Shown here: one piece after another, positions 35,983 through 43,225 of the stretch
Layout: every line of letters begins with the position of its first letter
Numbering within the stretch: the stretch's first letter is position 1
Assembly (NCBI RefSeq): GCF_026672545.1
Contig: NZ_JAPPRJ010000001.1
Location: 2,109,501 to 2,173,500, forward strand
Length of the DNA stretch: 64,000 bases
Source: Rhizobium sp. SL86
GTDB lineage: Bacteria; Pseudomonadota; Alphaproteobacteria; Rhizobiales; Rhizobiaceae
Direction of reading: 5' to 3'
Notes under the pieces: model-generated
Told to the model about the DNA's origin: nothing
The model's input: only the letters and a program-made list of their open reading frames with translations
Database searches by the model: none
Translations under genes and position numbers: made by a program

Positions 35983-36381
35983 ATGCGTCATTACATCGCC
36001 CTCGTGCACAAGGATGCCGACAGCGCGTTCGGCGTTAGTTTCCCGGATCTCCCGGGTGTTTTTTCTGCCGCGGATGCGCAAGAGGACATCATCGCCAATG
36101 CCATCGAGGCACTGCGGCTCTGGGCAGAGGACGAAGCGCTGCCTTTGCCCTCGGCGATCGAACAAATCATCGAGCGCGATGACATCCGGGCCGAACTCGC
36201 GGCTGGCGCCTTTCTCCTGCGTGTGCCGTTGATCGAGGACGACAGCCGTGTCGTGCGTGCCAACGTGACCTTCGAGGCCGGAACGCTGAAGGCCATCGAT
36301 GCAGAAGCTGCCCGTCGCGGGTTGACGCGGTCGGCCTTTCTCGCCAGTTGCGCGCGCAAGGAAATCGAAGCGGTCGGATAG
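35983..36381 (+). CDS. hicB: HicB-type antitoxin
   Basis: Protein of 132 residues. The N-terminal HicB_lk domain has YIALVHKDADSAFGVSFPDL and PGVFSAADAQEDIIANAIEA; the C-terminal ribbon-helix-helix has RANVTFEAGTLKAIDAEAAR and RGLTRSAFLASCARKEIE. It should bind HicA and repress the hicAB promoter. GGAA lies 9 bases before the ATG. The gene ends 16 bp from the convergent nirD stop. Confidence 0.92.
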   Translation: MRHYIALVHKDADSAFGVSFPDLPGVFSAADAQEDIIANAIEALRLWAEDEALPLPSAIEQIIERDDIRAELAAGAFLLRVPLIEDDSRVVRANVTFEAGTLKAIDAEAARRGLTRSAFLASCARKEIEAVG

Positions 36382-36397
36382 CTTCGCCCCATCGTCC

Positions 36398-36730
36398 TCA
36401 CTCCGCCGCTACCATCATCGGGGCCTTCAGCAGGATCGACAGCGCGCCGTTGTCGTTGCGGATCTCGAAGGTCTGTACCTCACCCTCGTCCGCGCCTTGC
36501 GCCCTGCCGCTTTCCAGCGAAATCACCCAGTTGTGCAGCGGGCAGGTGACCGACTTGCCGTGCACGATGCCTTCCGACAGGGGGCCTGCCTTGTGCGGGC
36601 AGCGGTTTTCGATGGCGAAAACCTCGTTTTCGCTCGTGCGGAAGACGGCGATCGTGAGGCCGGGCGTCTTCACGCAGCGGGCGCCGCGCAGCGGGATGTC
36701 GTCGATATGGCCGATGTCTGTCCAGTTCAT
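36398..36730 (-). CDS. nirD: Nitrite reductase small subunit NirD (Rieske type)
   Basis: Protein of 110 residues with a Rieske [2Fe-2S] fold: Cys44-x-His46 in NRCPHKAGPLSEG and Cys63-x2-His66 in VTCPLHNW. All four cluster ligands are kept, unlike in the E. coli NirD. It partners NirB in reducing nitrite to ammonium. AAGGA lies 7 bases before the ATG. It follows nirB after 152 bp that are mostly a palindromic repeat element. Confidence 0.92.
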   Translation of the reverse strand: MNWTDIGHIDDIPLRGARCVKTPGLTIAVFRTSENEVFAIENRCPHKAGPLSEGIVHGKSVTCPLHNWVISLESGRAQGADEGEVQTFEIRNDNGALSILLKAPMMVAAE

Positions 36731-36750
36731 GGGATAATCCTTCTGATTGA

Positions 36751-36880
36751 AGACCCCTCCCCAACCCCTCCCCACAAGGGGGAGGGGCTAACCTGCCGCA
36801 CCGTCTTGGGGGAAGCGCAACACTGCTTCGCGGTGTCTCCCCCCTTGTGGGGGAGATGGCCGGCAGGCCAGAGGGGGTAT
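36751..36880. repeat. Palindromic mosaic element between nirB and nirD
   Basis: Several hairpins in about 130 bp: CCCCTCCCC/GGGGAGGGG at 36765-36787, GAAGC/GCTTC nested in CACCG/CGGTG at about 36799-36835, TCTCCCCC/GGGGGAGA at 36836-36856, and TGGCC/GGCCA at 36857-36870. Such GC-rich multi-hairpin units are scattered in rhizobial genomes. It fills almost the whole nirB-nirD gap and would form part of the polycistronic mRNA. Confidence 0.75.
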
Positions 36881-36882
36881 TC

Positions 36883-39345
36883 TCATTCCGCAGCCTCGCC
36901 GTAACCCACGGTCGCCATCGGCTTGAACTCGTGCTTGTCCTTGCCCGAAACACGCTCCGACCAGGGGTCGACCTGCGCGAATTTCTGGGAGAAGACGAAG
37001 CGGTCGTAAAAGGCCTTGCGGCGCTCGACATCGCCGAGGATCTGCCGGCGGATCTCGTCATGGCCGATGCGTTTCGCCCATTTGTAGATGCGCTCCAGAT
37101 AACGCGCCTGCTCGCGATACATCTGCGTCAATGCCACGATCACCTCGAGCGCCTCGTCCTCGGTCTTCACCAGACCCAGAACATCCGTGCCCTTGATGTC
37201 GAGGCCGGCGGCACCGGCGAAGTGGATCTCGAAGCCGGAATCCACGCAAATGACGCCGATATCCTTGCAGGTGGCTTCGGCGCAGTTGCGTGGACAGCCG
37301 GAAACGGCGAGTTTCAGCTTGGCGGGCGTCCAGGACCCCCACATGAATTTCTCGATGCGGATGCCGAGCCCCGTCGAATCCTGCGTGCCGAAGCGGCACC
37401 AGTCGGAACCGACACAGGTTTTGACCGTGCGAAGCCCCTTCGCATAAGCCTGGCCGGAGATGAAACCGGCCTGTCCGAGATCGGCCCAGACGGCAGGAAG
37501 ATCTTCCTTCTCGACGCCGAGCAGATCGATGCGCTGGCCGCCGGTCACCTTCACCATCGGGATCTGGAACTTGTCGACCACGTCGGCGATCGCCCGCAAT
37601 TCCTTGGCATTGGTCACCCCACCCCACATGCGGGGAACGACGGAATAGGTGCCGTCCTTCTGGATATTGGCATGCACACGCTCGTTGATGAACCGCGACT
37701 GGTAGTCGTCGGCATATTCATCCGGCCAGTCGCAGACGAGGTAGTAATTCAGCGCCGGGCGGCATTTGGCGCAGCCGCAGGAGGTCTTCCATTCCAGTTC
37801 CTGCATGACGGCCGGAATGCTCTTCAGGCCCTTGGCCTTGATCAGGCGGCGCACATCATCATGGCCGAGATCGGTGCAGGTGCACATCGGGGTGACAGCG
37901 GCCGGATTATACTTGTCGCCGAGCGTCAGTGTCATCAGCTGCTCGACGAGGCCGGTACAGGAGCCGCAGGAGGCAGATGCCTTGGTGTGGGCGCGCACCT
38001 CGTCCAGCGAGGTCAGGCCCTTGCCCGTGATGGTCGACGTGATCTTGCCCTTGCAGACGCCGTTGCAGCCGCAGATTTCCGCATCATCCGGCAAGGCTGC
38101 AACGGCCGCCATAGGGTCCAGCGGAGACCCTCCCTGATAGGCCTGGCCGAAGATCAGCGTATCGCGCATCTCGGAGATGTCGGTCTGCTTCTTTTTCAGG
38201 TCGTTGAACCAGGCGCCATCGGCCGTTTCGCCGTAAAGCACGGTGCCGATGATGCGGTTGTCCTTGATCACCAGACGCTTGTAGATGCCGGCGGTGGCAT
38301 CGCGCAGGACGATTTCTTCGCGATCCGGGCCTTCGGCAAAATCACCCAGCGAATAGAGGTCGATGCCGGTGACCTTGAGTTTGGTCGGCGTGTCGGAATG
38401 CTTGAAGGCAGGCGTCTTGTCGCCGGCAAGATGCGAGGCGGCAATGCGGGCCATCTCGTAAAGCGGGGCTACGAGACCATAGACCTGGCCGCCCACTTCG
38501 GCGCATTCGCCAAGCGCCATGATGTGGCCGTCGGAGGTCAGCATGCCGTCATCCACCACGATGCCGCGGTTGACGGCAAGGCCTGCCTCCTTTGCCAGCT
38601 GAACGCTCGGGCGGATGCCGACCGCCATCACGACAAGCGAGGCGGGAATGGTGCGTCCGTCATCCAGTTCGACGGCTTCAACTTTACCGTCGCCCAGGAT
38701 CGCCTTGGTGTTGGCCTTGCAGATCACCTTGATGCCGCGGTCTTCCAACGCCTTCTGCAGGAGATAACCGGCGGCCGGATCAAGCTGGCGCTCCATCAGG
38801 TTCGGCATCACATGCAGCACGGTCACGTTCATGCCGCGGGCCTTGAGGCCGGCTGCAGCCTCAAGGCCCAGCAGCCCGCCGCCGATCACGATGGCGTCTC
38901 CTCCCATCTCGGCAGCGGCAAGCATGGCCCCGACATCGTCCAGGTCGCGATAGGCAACGACACCAGGCAGGCTATGGCCCGGCACGGGAATGATGAAGGG
39001 GTTGGAACCGGTGGCAATCACCAGCCGGTCATAGGCAACCGTGACACCGTTTTGCGATGTGACGGTGCGGTTGGTCCGGTCGATCGAGACGATCCGGTCG
39101 CCGCGATGGAGCGTCACGCCATGCGTTTCATACCAGGCATCACCGTGGATAATGATGTCCTCGTAGGTCTTTTCGCCGGAGAGAACCGGCGACAGCATGA
39201 TGCGGTCGTAATTCACCCGCGGTTCGGCGTTGAAGATGGTGACGTCAAAACGGCCGGGTGCCTGTTCGAACAGGTGTTCCAGCATGCGCCCCGGCGCCAT
39301 GCCATTGCCGATGATGACGAGTTTTTCAGTTCTTCCGTCCGGCAT
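36883..39345 (-). CDS. nirB: Nitrite reductase [NAD(P)H] large subunit NirB
   Basis: Cytoplasmic siroheme enzyme of 820 residues. FAD domain: KLVIIGNGMAPGRMLEHLFE; NAD domain: DAIVIGGGLLGLEAAAGLKA; BFD-type [2Fe-2S] domain: CGCNGVCKGKI, CGSCTGLVEQL; a second Cys-rich segment with TSCGCAKCRPALNYYL; and the siroheme/[4Fe-4S] site CVGSDWCRFGTQDS with VSGCPRNCAEATCKD. It reduces nitrite to ammonium with NAD(P)H. The ATG at 39345 is preferred because GGAG lies 8 bases upstream; the ATG at 39351 overlaps the globin stop directly. Downstream of the globin gene in the nitrate operon. Confidence 0.96.
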   Translation of the reverse strand: MPDGRTEKLVIIGNGMAPGRMLEHLFEQAPGRFDVTIFNAEPRVNYDRIMLSPVLSGEKTYEDIIIHGDAWYETHGVTLHRGDRIVSIDRTNRTVTSQNGVTVAYDRLVIATGSNPFIIPVPGHSLPGVVAYRDLDDVGAMLAAAEMGGDAIVIGGGLLGLEAAAGLKARGMNVTVLHVMPNLMERQLDPAAGYLLQKALEDRGIKVICKANTKAILGDGKVEAVELDDGRTIPASLVVMAVGIRPSVQLAKEAGLAVNRGIVVDDGMLTSDGHIMALGECAEVGGQVYGLVAPLYEMARIAASHLAGDKTPAFKHSDTPTKLKVTGIDLYSLGDFAEGPDREEIVLRDATAGIYKRLVIKDNRIIGTVLYGETADGAWFNDLKKKQTDISEMRDTLIFGQAYQGGSPLDPMAAVAALPDDAEICGCNGVCKGKITSTITGKGLTSLDEVRAHTKASASCGSCTGLVEQLMTLTLGDKYNPAAVTPMCTCTDLGHDDVRRLIKAKGLKSIPAVMQELEWKTSCGCAKCRPALNYYLVCDWPDEYADDYQSRFINERVHANIQKDGTYSVVPRMWGGVTNAKELRAIADVVDKFQIPMVKVTGGQRIDLLGVEKEDLPAVWADLGQAGFISGQAYAKGLRTVKTCVGSDWCRFGTQDSTGLGIRIEKFMWGSWTPAKLKLAVSGCPRNCAEATCKDIGVICVDSGFEIHFAGAAGLDIKGTDVLGLVKTEDEALEVIVALTQMYREQARYLERIYKWAKRIGHDEIRRQILGDVERRKAFYDRFVFSQKFAQVDPWSERVSGKDKHEFKPMATVGYGEAAE

Positions 39346-39350
39346 GACCA

Positions 39351-39776
39351 TTACTCCGTCGCCTCGATGTTACGACAGCTCGCGGCAATCATGACGCCTG
39401 ACAGCGTGGTGTAGGCGGTGGCCCATGCGGCTTTTGTTTCCGGCGTGAAGTCATCCCCGAGACCCTGTTCCAGAGTCCAGATCAGCGCTTCACCGACAGG
39501 CGTGTAGTGTTCTGTCTTGACGCCGTATTCGACATGTTTGACGGCGAGCCCTTCGGCGGCCGGTATGATGGCCTCAAGATTCTTCAGGCCGTTGACGACG
39601 ACGCCGAGCGTCGTCATCAGCTTTTTGCCCTGTTCCCTGATGTCGCCCTTGAACAGGGGCTTTACCTCGGGGGCAATTTCAAACAGGCGACCATAGAAAA
39701 GTGACGCTGCCGCCTCGCGGATCGGCACGACTTTGGCGAAGGATGACTGCACGAGATCGATGTCCTGGGGTGTCAT
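39351..39776 (-). CDS. Single-domain bacterial globin
   Basis: Heme protein of 141 residues of the Vitreoscilla hemoglobin/flavohemoglobin globin type: VQSSFAKVVPIREAAASLFY in helices A-B, LFKGDIREQGKKLMTTLGVV with Gln in the distal E7 position, and VKHVEYGVKTEHYTPVGEAL with the proximal His in helix F. It has no FAD or NAD domain, so NO dioxygenation would need a separate reductase, or it may carry O2 or NO. It lies 24 bp after nrtC and touches nirB, so it is part of the nitrate operon. GGAG lies 7 bases before the ATG. Confidence 0.9.
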   Translation of the reverse strand: MTPQDIDLVQSSFAKVVPIREAAASLFYGRLFEIAPEVKPLFKGDIREQGKKLMTTLGVVVNGLKNLEAIIPAAEGLAVKHVEYGVKTEHYTPVGEALIWTLEQGLGDDFTPETKAAWATAYTTLSGVMIAASCRNIEATE

Positions 39777-39800
39777 GGCTTTGCTCCGGTTCGTGAGAGA

Positions 39801-40598
39801 TCAGGCCGCTTCCACGAAGCGGTGGCGCTCGTAGAGGAACTTCAACACCGCCTCGCGGCATTTCAGGTAGGTGCGGTCCGATGCCAGCTCGATGCGGTTG
39901 CGGGGGCGTGCGATCGGCACGTCCAGGATTTCGCCGATCTTCGCCGCCGGGCCATTGGTCATCATCACGATGCGGTCGGAGAGCAGGACGGCTTCGTCCA
40001 CGTCATGGGTGATCATGATCATCGTGTTGCCGAGCCGGGCATGGATCTCCATCACCGCATCCTGCAGGTGGGCGCGGGTCAGCGCGTCGAGCGCGCCGAA
40101 GGGTTCGTCCAGCAGCAGCACCTTGGGCTCCATCGAGAGCGCCCGGGCAATGCCGACACGCTGTTTCATGCCGCCGGAGATTTCCGCCGGGCGCTTGTCC
40201 TTGGCATGCGCCATCTGCACGAGATCGAGATTGTGCATCACCCAGGCATGGCGCTCGGCCTTGCTCTTCTTGCCGCGGAAGACCTTGGAGACGGCGAGAT
40301 CGATGTTTTCGTAGACCGTGAGCCAGGGGAGCAGCGAATGGTTCTGGAAAACGACTGCCCGTTCGGGGCCGGGCGCATCCACATGTTTGCCGTCGAGGAA
40401 AACGGCGCCGGAGGTGGCATCGATCAGCCCGGCGATGATGTTGAGCACGGTGGATTTGCCGCAGCCCGAATGACCGATGATCGAGATGAATTCGCCTTTG
40501 TCGACGCCGAGCGAGATCTGCTTGAGAACCTCGCTTCGGGTGCCGTTGCGCTCGAAGGTCTTGTCGATGAATTCCAGCGAAAGATAAGGTTGTGCCAT
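39801..40598 (-). CDS. nrtC: Nitrate ABC transporter ATP-binding protein
   Basis: ATPase of 265 residues: Walker A IIGHSGCGKSTVLNI, Q-loop VVFQNHSLLPWLTVYENI, signature EISGGMKQRVGIARALSM, Walker B VLLLDEPFGALDALTRAHL, and ITHDVDEA. It is the single-domain NrtD/NasD-like form without the extra binding-protein domain of cyanobacterial NrtC. AGGAGA lies 6 bases before the ATG. Other names in use are nasD or nrtD. Confidence 0.92.
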   Translation of the reverse strand: MAQPYLSLEFIDKTFERNGTRSEVLKQISLGVDKGEFISIIGHSGCGKSTVLNIIAGLIDATSGAVFLDGKHVDAPGPERAVVFQNHSLLPWLTVYENIDLAVSKVFRGKKSKAERHAWVMHNLDLVQMAHAKDKRPAEISGGMKQRVGIARALSMEPKVLLLDEPFGALDALTRAHLQDAVMEIHARLGNTMIMITHDVDEAVLLSDRIVMMTNGPAAKIGEILDVPIARPRNRIELASDRTYLKCREAVLKFLYERHRFVEAA

Positions 40599-40609
40599 GA
40601 CGGATCTCC

Positions 40610-41506
40610 TCAGGCGTTTGCGGTGCCGCGGGTGACAAGACGCCCGATGAAGGCGATGAAGCGATCGAGGAAGAAGCCGACCACGCCGACGTAAATCAGG
40701 GCGACGATGATGTCGCTGATCAGTGACGAGTTCCACGCATCCCAGATGAAGAAGCCGATGCCGACACCGCCGATCAGCATCTCGGCGGCAACGATCGCGA
40801 GCCAGGAGAGGCCGATGCCGATCCGCAGGCCGGTGAAGATGTAAGGGGCTGCCGCCGGCAGCATGATCTTGGCGAAATATTCAAAACCGTTGAGGCGCAG
40901 CACCTTGGCGACGTTCTGGTAGTCCTGCGGGATGTTGCGGATGCCAACGGCGGTGTTGATGATGATCGGCCAGATGGCGGTGATGAAGATGACGAAGATG
41001 GCGGACGGGTTGCCGTCACGGAAGGCGGCAAGCGACAGCGGCAGCCAGGCGAGTGGCGGCACCGTGCGCAGCACCTGGAAGATCGGGTCGAGGCCGCGCA
41101 TCGCCCATTGGCTCTGTCCGACCAGCACGCCGAGCGCAACGCCGGCCACCACGGCAAGTGCGTAACCGATCGCCACGCGCTGAAGGCTGGCGAAAATATG
41201 CCAGAACATGCCCTGATCGATGCCCTGGCCGACATAGAAGGGATGGGCGATCAGTTCCCAGCTTTCTTCCAGAACGCGCGAGGGCGCAGGAAGGCTCGAG
41301 GTTGGCGAAGAACAGACGAGTTCCCACAGCAAGACAATCAGCACAAGCGTGATGAGGGGCGGCAGAAGCTGCGCCATCATCTGCCGGCCATTCTGCAGCA
41401 GCCGCGTGCCGAACGGCTTTGTGGCAGGTGACGGGTTGAACGTGACCACCTGCGCAGTCTGCGCCGGTTTCTTTTCTTCCTTGAGGTTCAGCTGGGTGAC
41501 GGACAT
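40610..41506 (-). CDS. nrtB: Nitrate ABC transporter permease
   Basis: Permease of 298 residues with about six helices; VLRTVPPLAWLPLSLAAF and the EAA-type loop around DYQNVAKVLRLNGFEYFAKI are typical of the SsuC/TauC/NrtB group. A poorly conserved polar N-terminal stretch of about 45 residues precedes the first helix. GGAGA lies 6 bases before the ATG. Between nrtC and nrtA. Confidence 0.93.
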   Translation of the reverse strand: MSVTQLNLKEEKKPAQTAQVVTFNPSPATKPFGTRLLQNGRQMMAQLLPPLITLVLIVLLWELVCSSPTSSLPAPSRVLEESWELIAHPFYVGQGIDQGMFWHIFASLQRVAIGYALAVVAGVALGVLVGQSQWAMRGLDPIFQVLRTVPPLAWLPLSLAAFRDGNPSAIFVIFITAIWPIIINTAVGIRNIPQDYQNVAKVLRLNGFEYFAKIMLPAAAPYIFTGLRIGIGLSWLAIVAAEMLIGGVGIGFFIWDAWNSSLISDIIVALIYVGVVGFFLDRFIAFIGRLVTRGTANA

Positions 41507-41583
41507 CGCCGCTCTCCTTTTTGTTCACGTCGGGGTCTGGGCGGCGTGCATTCGATGCAGCGCCGCCCGCGGTCGCCGAGGGG

Positions 41584-42873
41584 TCAGGCCATGCGGGTAA
41601 TGCTGAGGCTCTTCAGGTAGGCGGCTGGATCTGCCGGATCGAAGGCCTTGCCGTCGAAGAAGGTTTCCTTGCCGCGCGAGGTGGAGGTCGGAATGTCGGA
41701 AACGCCCAGTTCCTTGGCGGCCTCGCGCCACAGGTCCTCGCGGTTGACCTTCGCCACCATTCCCTTGATGTCGAGGCCGGGCTCGAACTTGCCCCAGCGG
41801 ATGTCTTCCGCCAGGAACCAGGCGTCGTGGCTCTGGTAGGGGTAGGAGGCGTGGTCGCGCCAGAACTTCATGAAATGCGGGCTGTCTTTCACCAGCTTGC
41901 CGTTGCCGTAGTCATATTCGCCCTTCAGGCGGTCAACGATGTCCTTCGACGGCACGTTGAACCAGGACCGCTTGCCGACGATCTCGGCGAGCTCGTCCTT
42001 GTTCTTCATGTCATCGCACCACTGTGCTGCTTCCAGCACAGCCATCAGCAAGGCCTTGGTTGCCCGCGGGTTTTTCTCCACCCAATCGGCGCGCATGCCG
42101 AGCGACTTTTCCGGATGTTTGTTCCAGAGCTCCCCGGTGGTGACCGCCGAATAGCCAATGCCCTGGTTGACCAGCTGTTCGTTCCAGGGTTCGCCAACGC
42201 AGAAACAGTCCATCGTGCCGACCTTCATGTTGGCCACCATCTGCGGCGGCGGCACGACGATGGTCTCGACATCCTTGTCCGGATCGATGCCGCCGGCCGC
42301 CAGCCAATAGCGGATCCACAGGTCGTGTGTGCCGCCGGGGAAGGTCATCGCCACCTTGGCCGGGTTGCCGGCCGCCTTCTTCTTGGCGAAGGTCTCCTTC
42401 AGCACGCCGGAATCCAGACCGACCTTCAAATCGGCATAGGCGGAGCCAACCGAGATGCCCTGCCCATCGAGGTTGAGGCGGGCAAGGATCACCATCGGCA
42501 GCGGCTGGTTGTTCTGTGTCACCTTGCCGGCTGAAATCAGGTAGGGCATCGGCGTGAGAATATGCGCGCCGTCGATACCGTTGCCGGCTGAGCCCAGTAC
42601 CAGATTGTCACGCGTCGTGCCCCAGGAAGCCTGCTTGACGACCTCGACATCCGGCATGCCGTATTTTGCGAAGATGCCTTTTTCCTTGGCAACGATCAGA
42701 GGTGCAGAATCGGTCAGTGCGATAAAGCCGAGCACGGCCTTGGTGGTTTCCGGGCCCGCTCCTTGCGCAAAGGCGCCGGAGGGCAGGGCGGCCTTCGCCG
42801 CGCCGATCAGAGCGGCTGTGGCAGATGTCTTCAACAGGCCGCGACGGCTGATGCTGGTGATGATCTTGGTCAT
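41584..42873 (-). CDS. nrtA: Nitrate ABC transporter substrate-binding protein
   Basis: Periplasmic nitrate-binding protein of 429 residues with a Tat-type signal (ISRRGLLKTSATAALIGAAK). CmpA/NrtA blocks: VLGFIALTDSAPLIVAKEKG, QASWGTTRDNLVLGS, GIDGAHILTPMPYL, MTFPGGTHDLWIRYWLAAGG, IVVPPPQMVANMKVGTMDCF and CVGEPWNEQLV. GGGGAA lies 8 bases before the ATG at 42873. First structural gene after the regulatory leader. Confidence 0.94.
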   Translation of the reverse strand: MTKIITSISRRGLLKTSATAALIGAAKAALPSGAFAQGAGPETTKAVLGFIALTDSAPLIVAKEKGIFAKYGMPDVEVVKQASWGTTRDNLVLGSAGNGIDGAHILTPMPYLISAGKVTQNNQPLPMVILARLNLDGQGISVGSAYADLKVGLDSGVLKETFAKKKAAGNPAKVAMTFPGGTHDLWIRYWLAAGGIDPDKDVETIVVPPPQMVANMKVGTMDCFCVGEPWNEQLVNQGIGYSAVTTGELWNKHPEKSLGMRADWVEKNPRATKALLMAVLEAAQWCDDMKNKDELAEIVGKRSWFNVPSKDIVDRLKGEYDYGNGKLVKDSPHFMKFWRDHASYPYQSHDAWFLAEDIRWGKFEPGLDIKGMVAKVNREDLWREAAKELGVSDIPTSTSRGKETFFDGKAFDPADPAAYLKSLSITRMA

Positions 42874-42915
42874 GCGCAGGTTCCCCTTTTGCGTCGTTGA
42901 CGAAAATTCAGGCAC

Positions 42916-43004
42916 AAAAAAACGCCGCTTGGAGATTGCGCCATCGCGGATCCCTTGGGTGGATCGCGAGCTGCAAAAACCTTGCGACGTCGATGTCTTT
43001 GAAG
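42916..43004 (-). promoter_or_regulatory. Predicted NasT-responsive antitermination leader
   Basis: Read on the minus strand, a possible first hairpin (GAC-ATCGAC-GTC at 42997-42986, flanked by CTT/AAG) has a six-base loop with A at position 1 and G at 4, as in ANTAR target RNAs. Next a dyad TCGCGATCC/GGAT-CCGCGA lies at 42969-42944. A terminator-like stem CCGC/GCGG (42949-42925) with inner TGG/CCA is followed by seven T (A7 at 42922-42916 on plus). The dyad and the terminator share CCGC, so they exclude each other. The 7-base loop of the dyad does not fit the ANTAR consensus perfectly. nrtA starts 43 bases further on. Confidence 0.6.
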
Positions 43005-43061
43005 AACGCCTATCGCGCGTTCCGGTGCGCTGATCGCCATTGACCCGCGCCCTGATTTCCA

Positions 43062-43077
43062 TGCAATGACCGTGCCA
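43062..43077 (-). promoter_or_regulatory. Sigma-54 (RpoN) promoter for the nitrate operon
   Basis: On the minus strand TGGCACGGTCATTGCA fits the -24/-12 consensus TGGCAC-N5-TTGCA exactly. Transcription would begin about 43050, giving a leader of some 175 bases before nrtA that contains the antitermination structures. It implies nitrogen control through NtrC in addition to nitrate control. Confidence 0.8.
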
Positions 43078-43161
43078 GTTCCTGCGGGGAATTATAACCT
43101 GTTGAATCGGATGATCTAATTCATGCGGGGCCATGCGTGGTGAACGAGGTGTCCGCCCAAT

Positions 43162-43189
43162 GCAGTGGCGCCTAAATAGGCGGCAGTGC
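43162..43189. promoter_or_regulatory. Near-perfect 12-bp dyad upstream of the sigma-54 promoter
   Basis: GCAGTGGCGCCT and AGGCGGCAGTGC flank AAAT with 10 of 12 positions paired. It lies 85 to 130 bases upstream of the -24 box and 37 bases after nasS. An enhancer-binding site (for example NtrC) is possible from position; it may instead mark the 3' end of the nasTS message. No T-run follows. Confidence 0.4.
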
Positions 43190-43225
43190 CTCGCAAGGTG
43201 CTGAAGCGATGTGCAGCGCCTGCGA

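Noticed and set aside
36847..39414. Long plus-strand open frame opposite nirB
   Set aside because: NirB motifs on the minus strand are unmistakable; the opposite frame is a codon-bias shadow.
42916..42922. Run of seven A as a possible slippage or frameshift site
   Set aside because: It is outside coding sequence and is the T-run of the predicted leader terminator.
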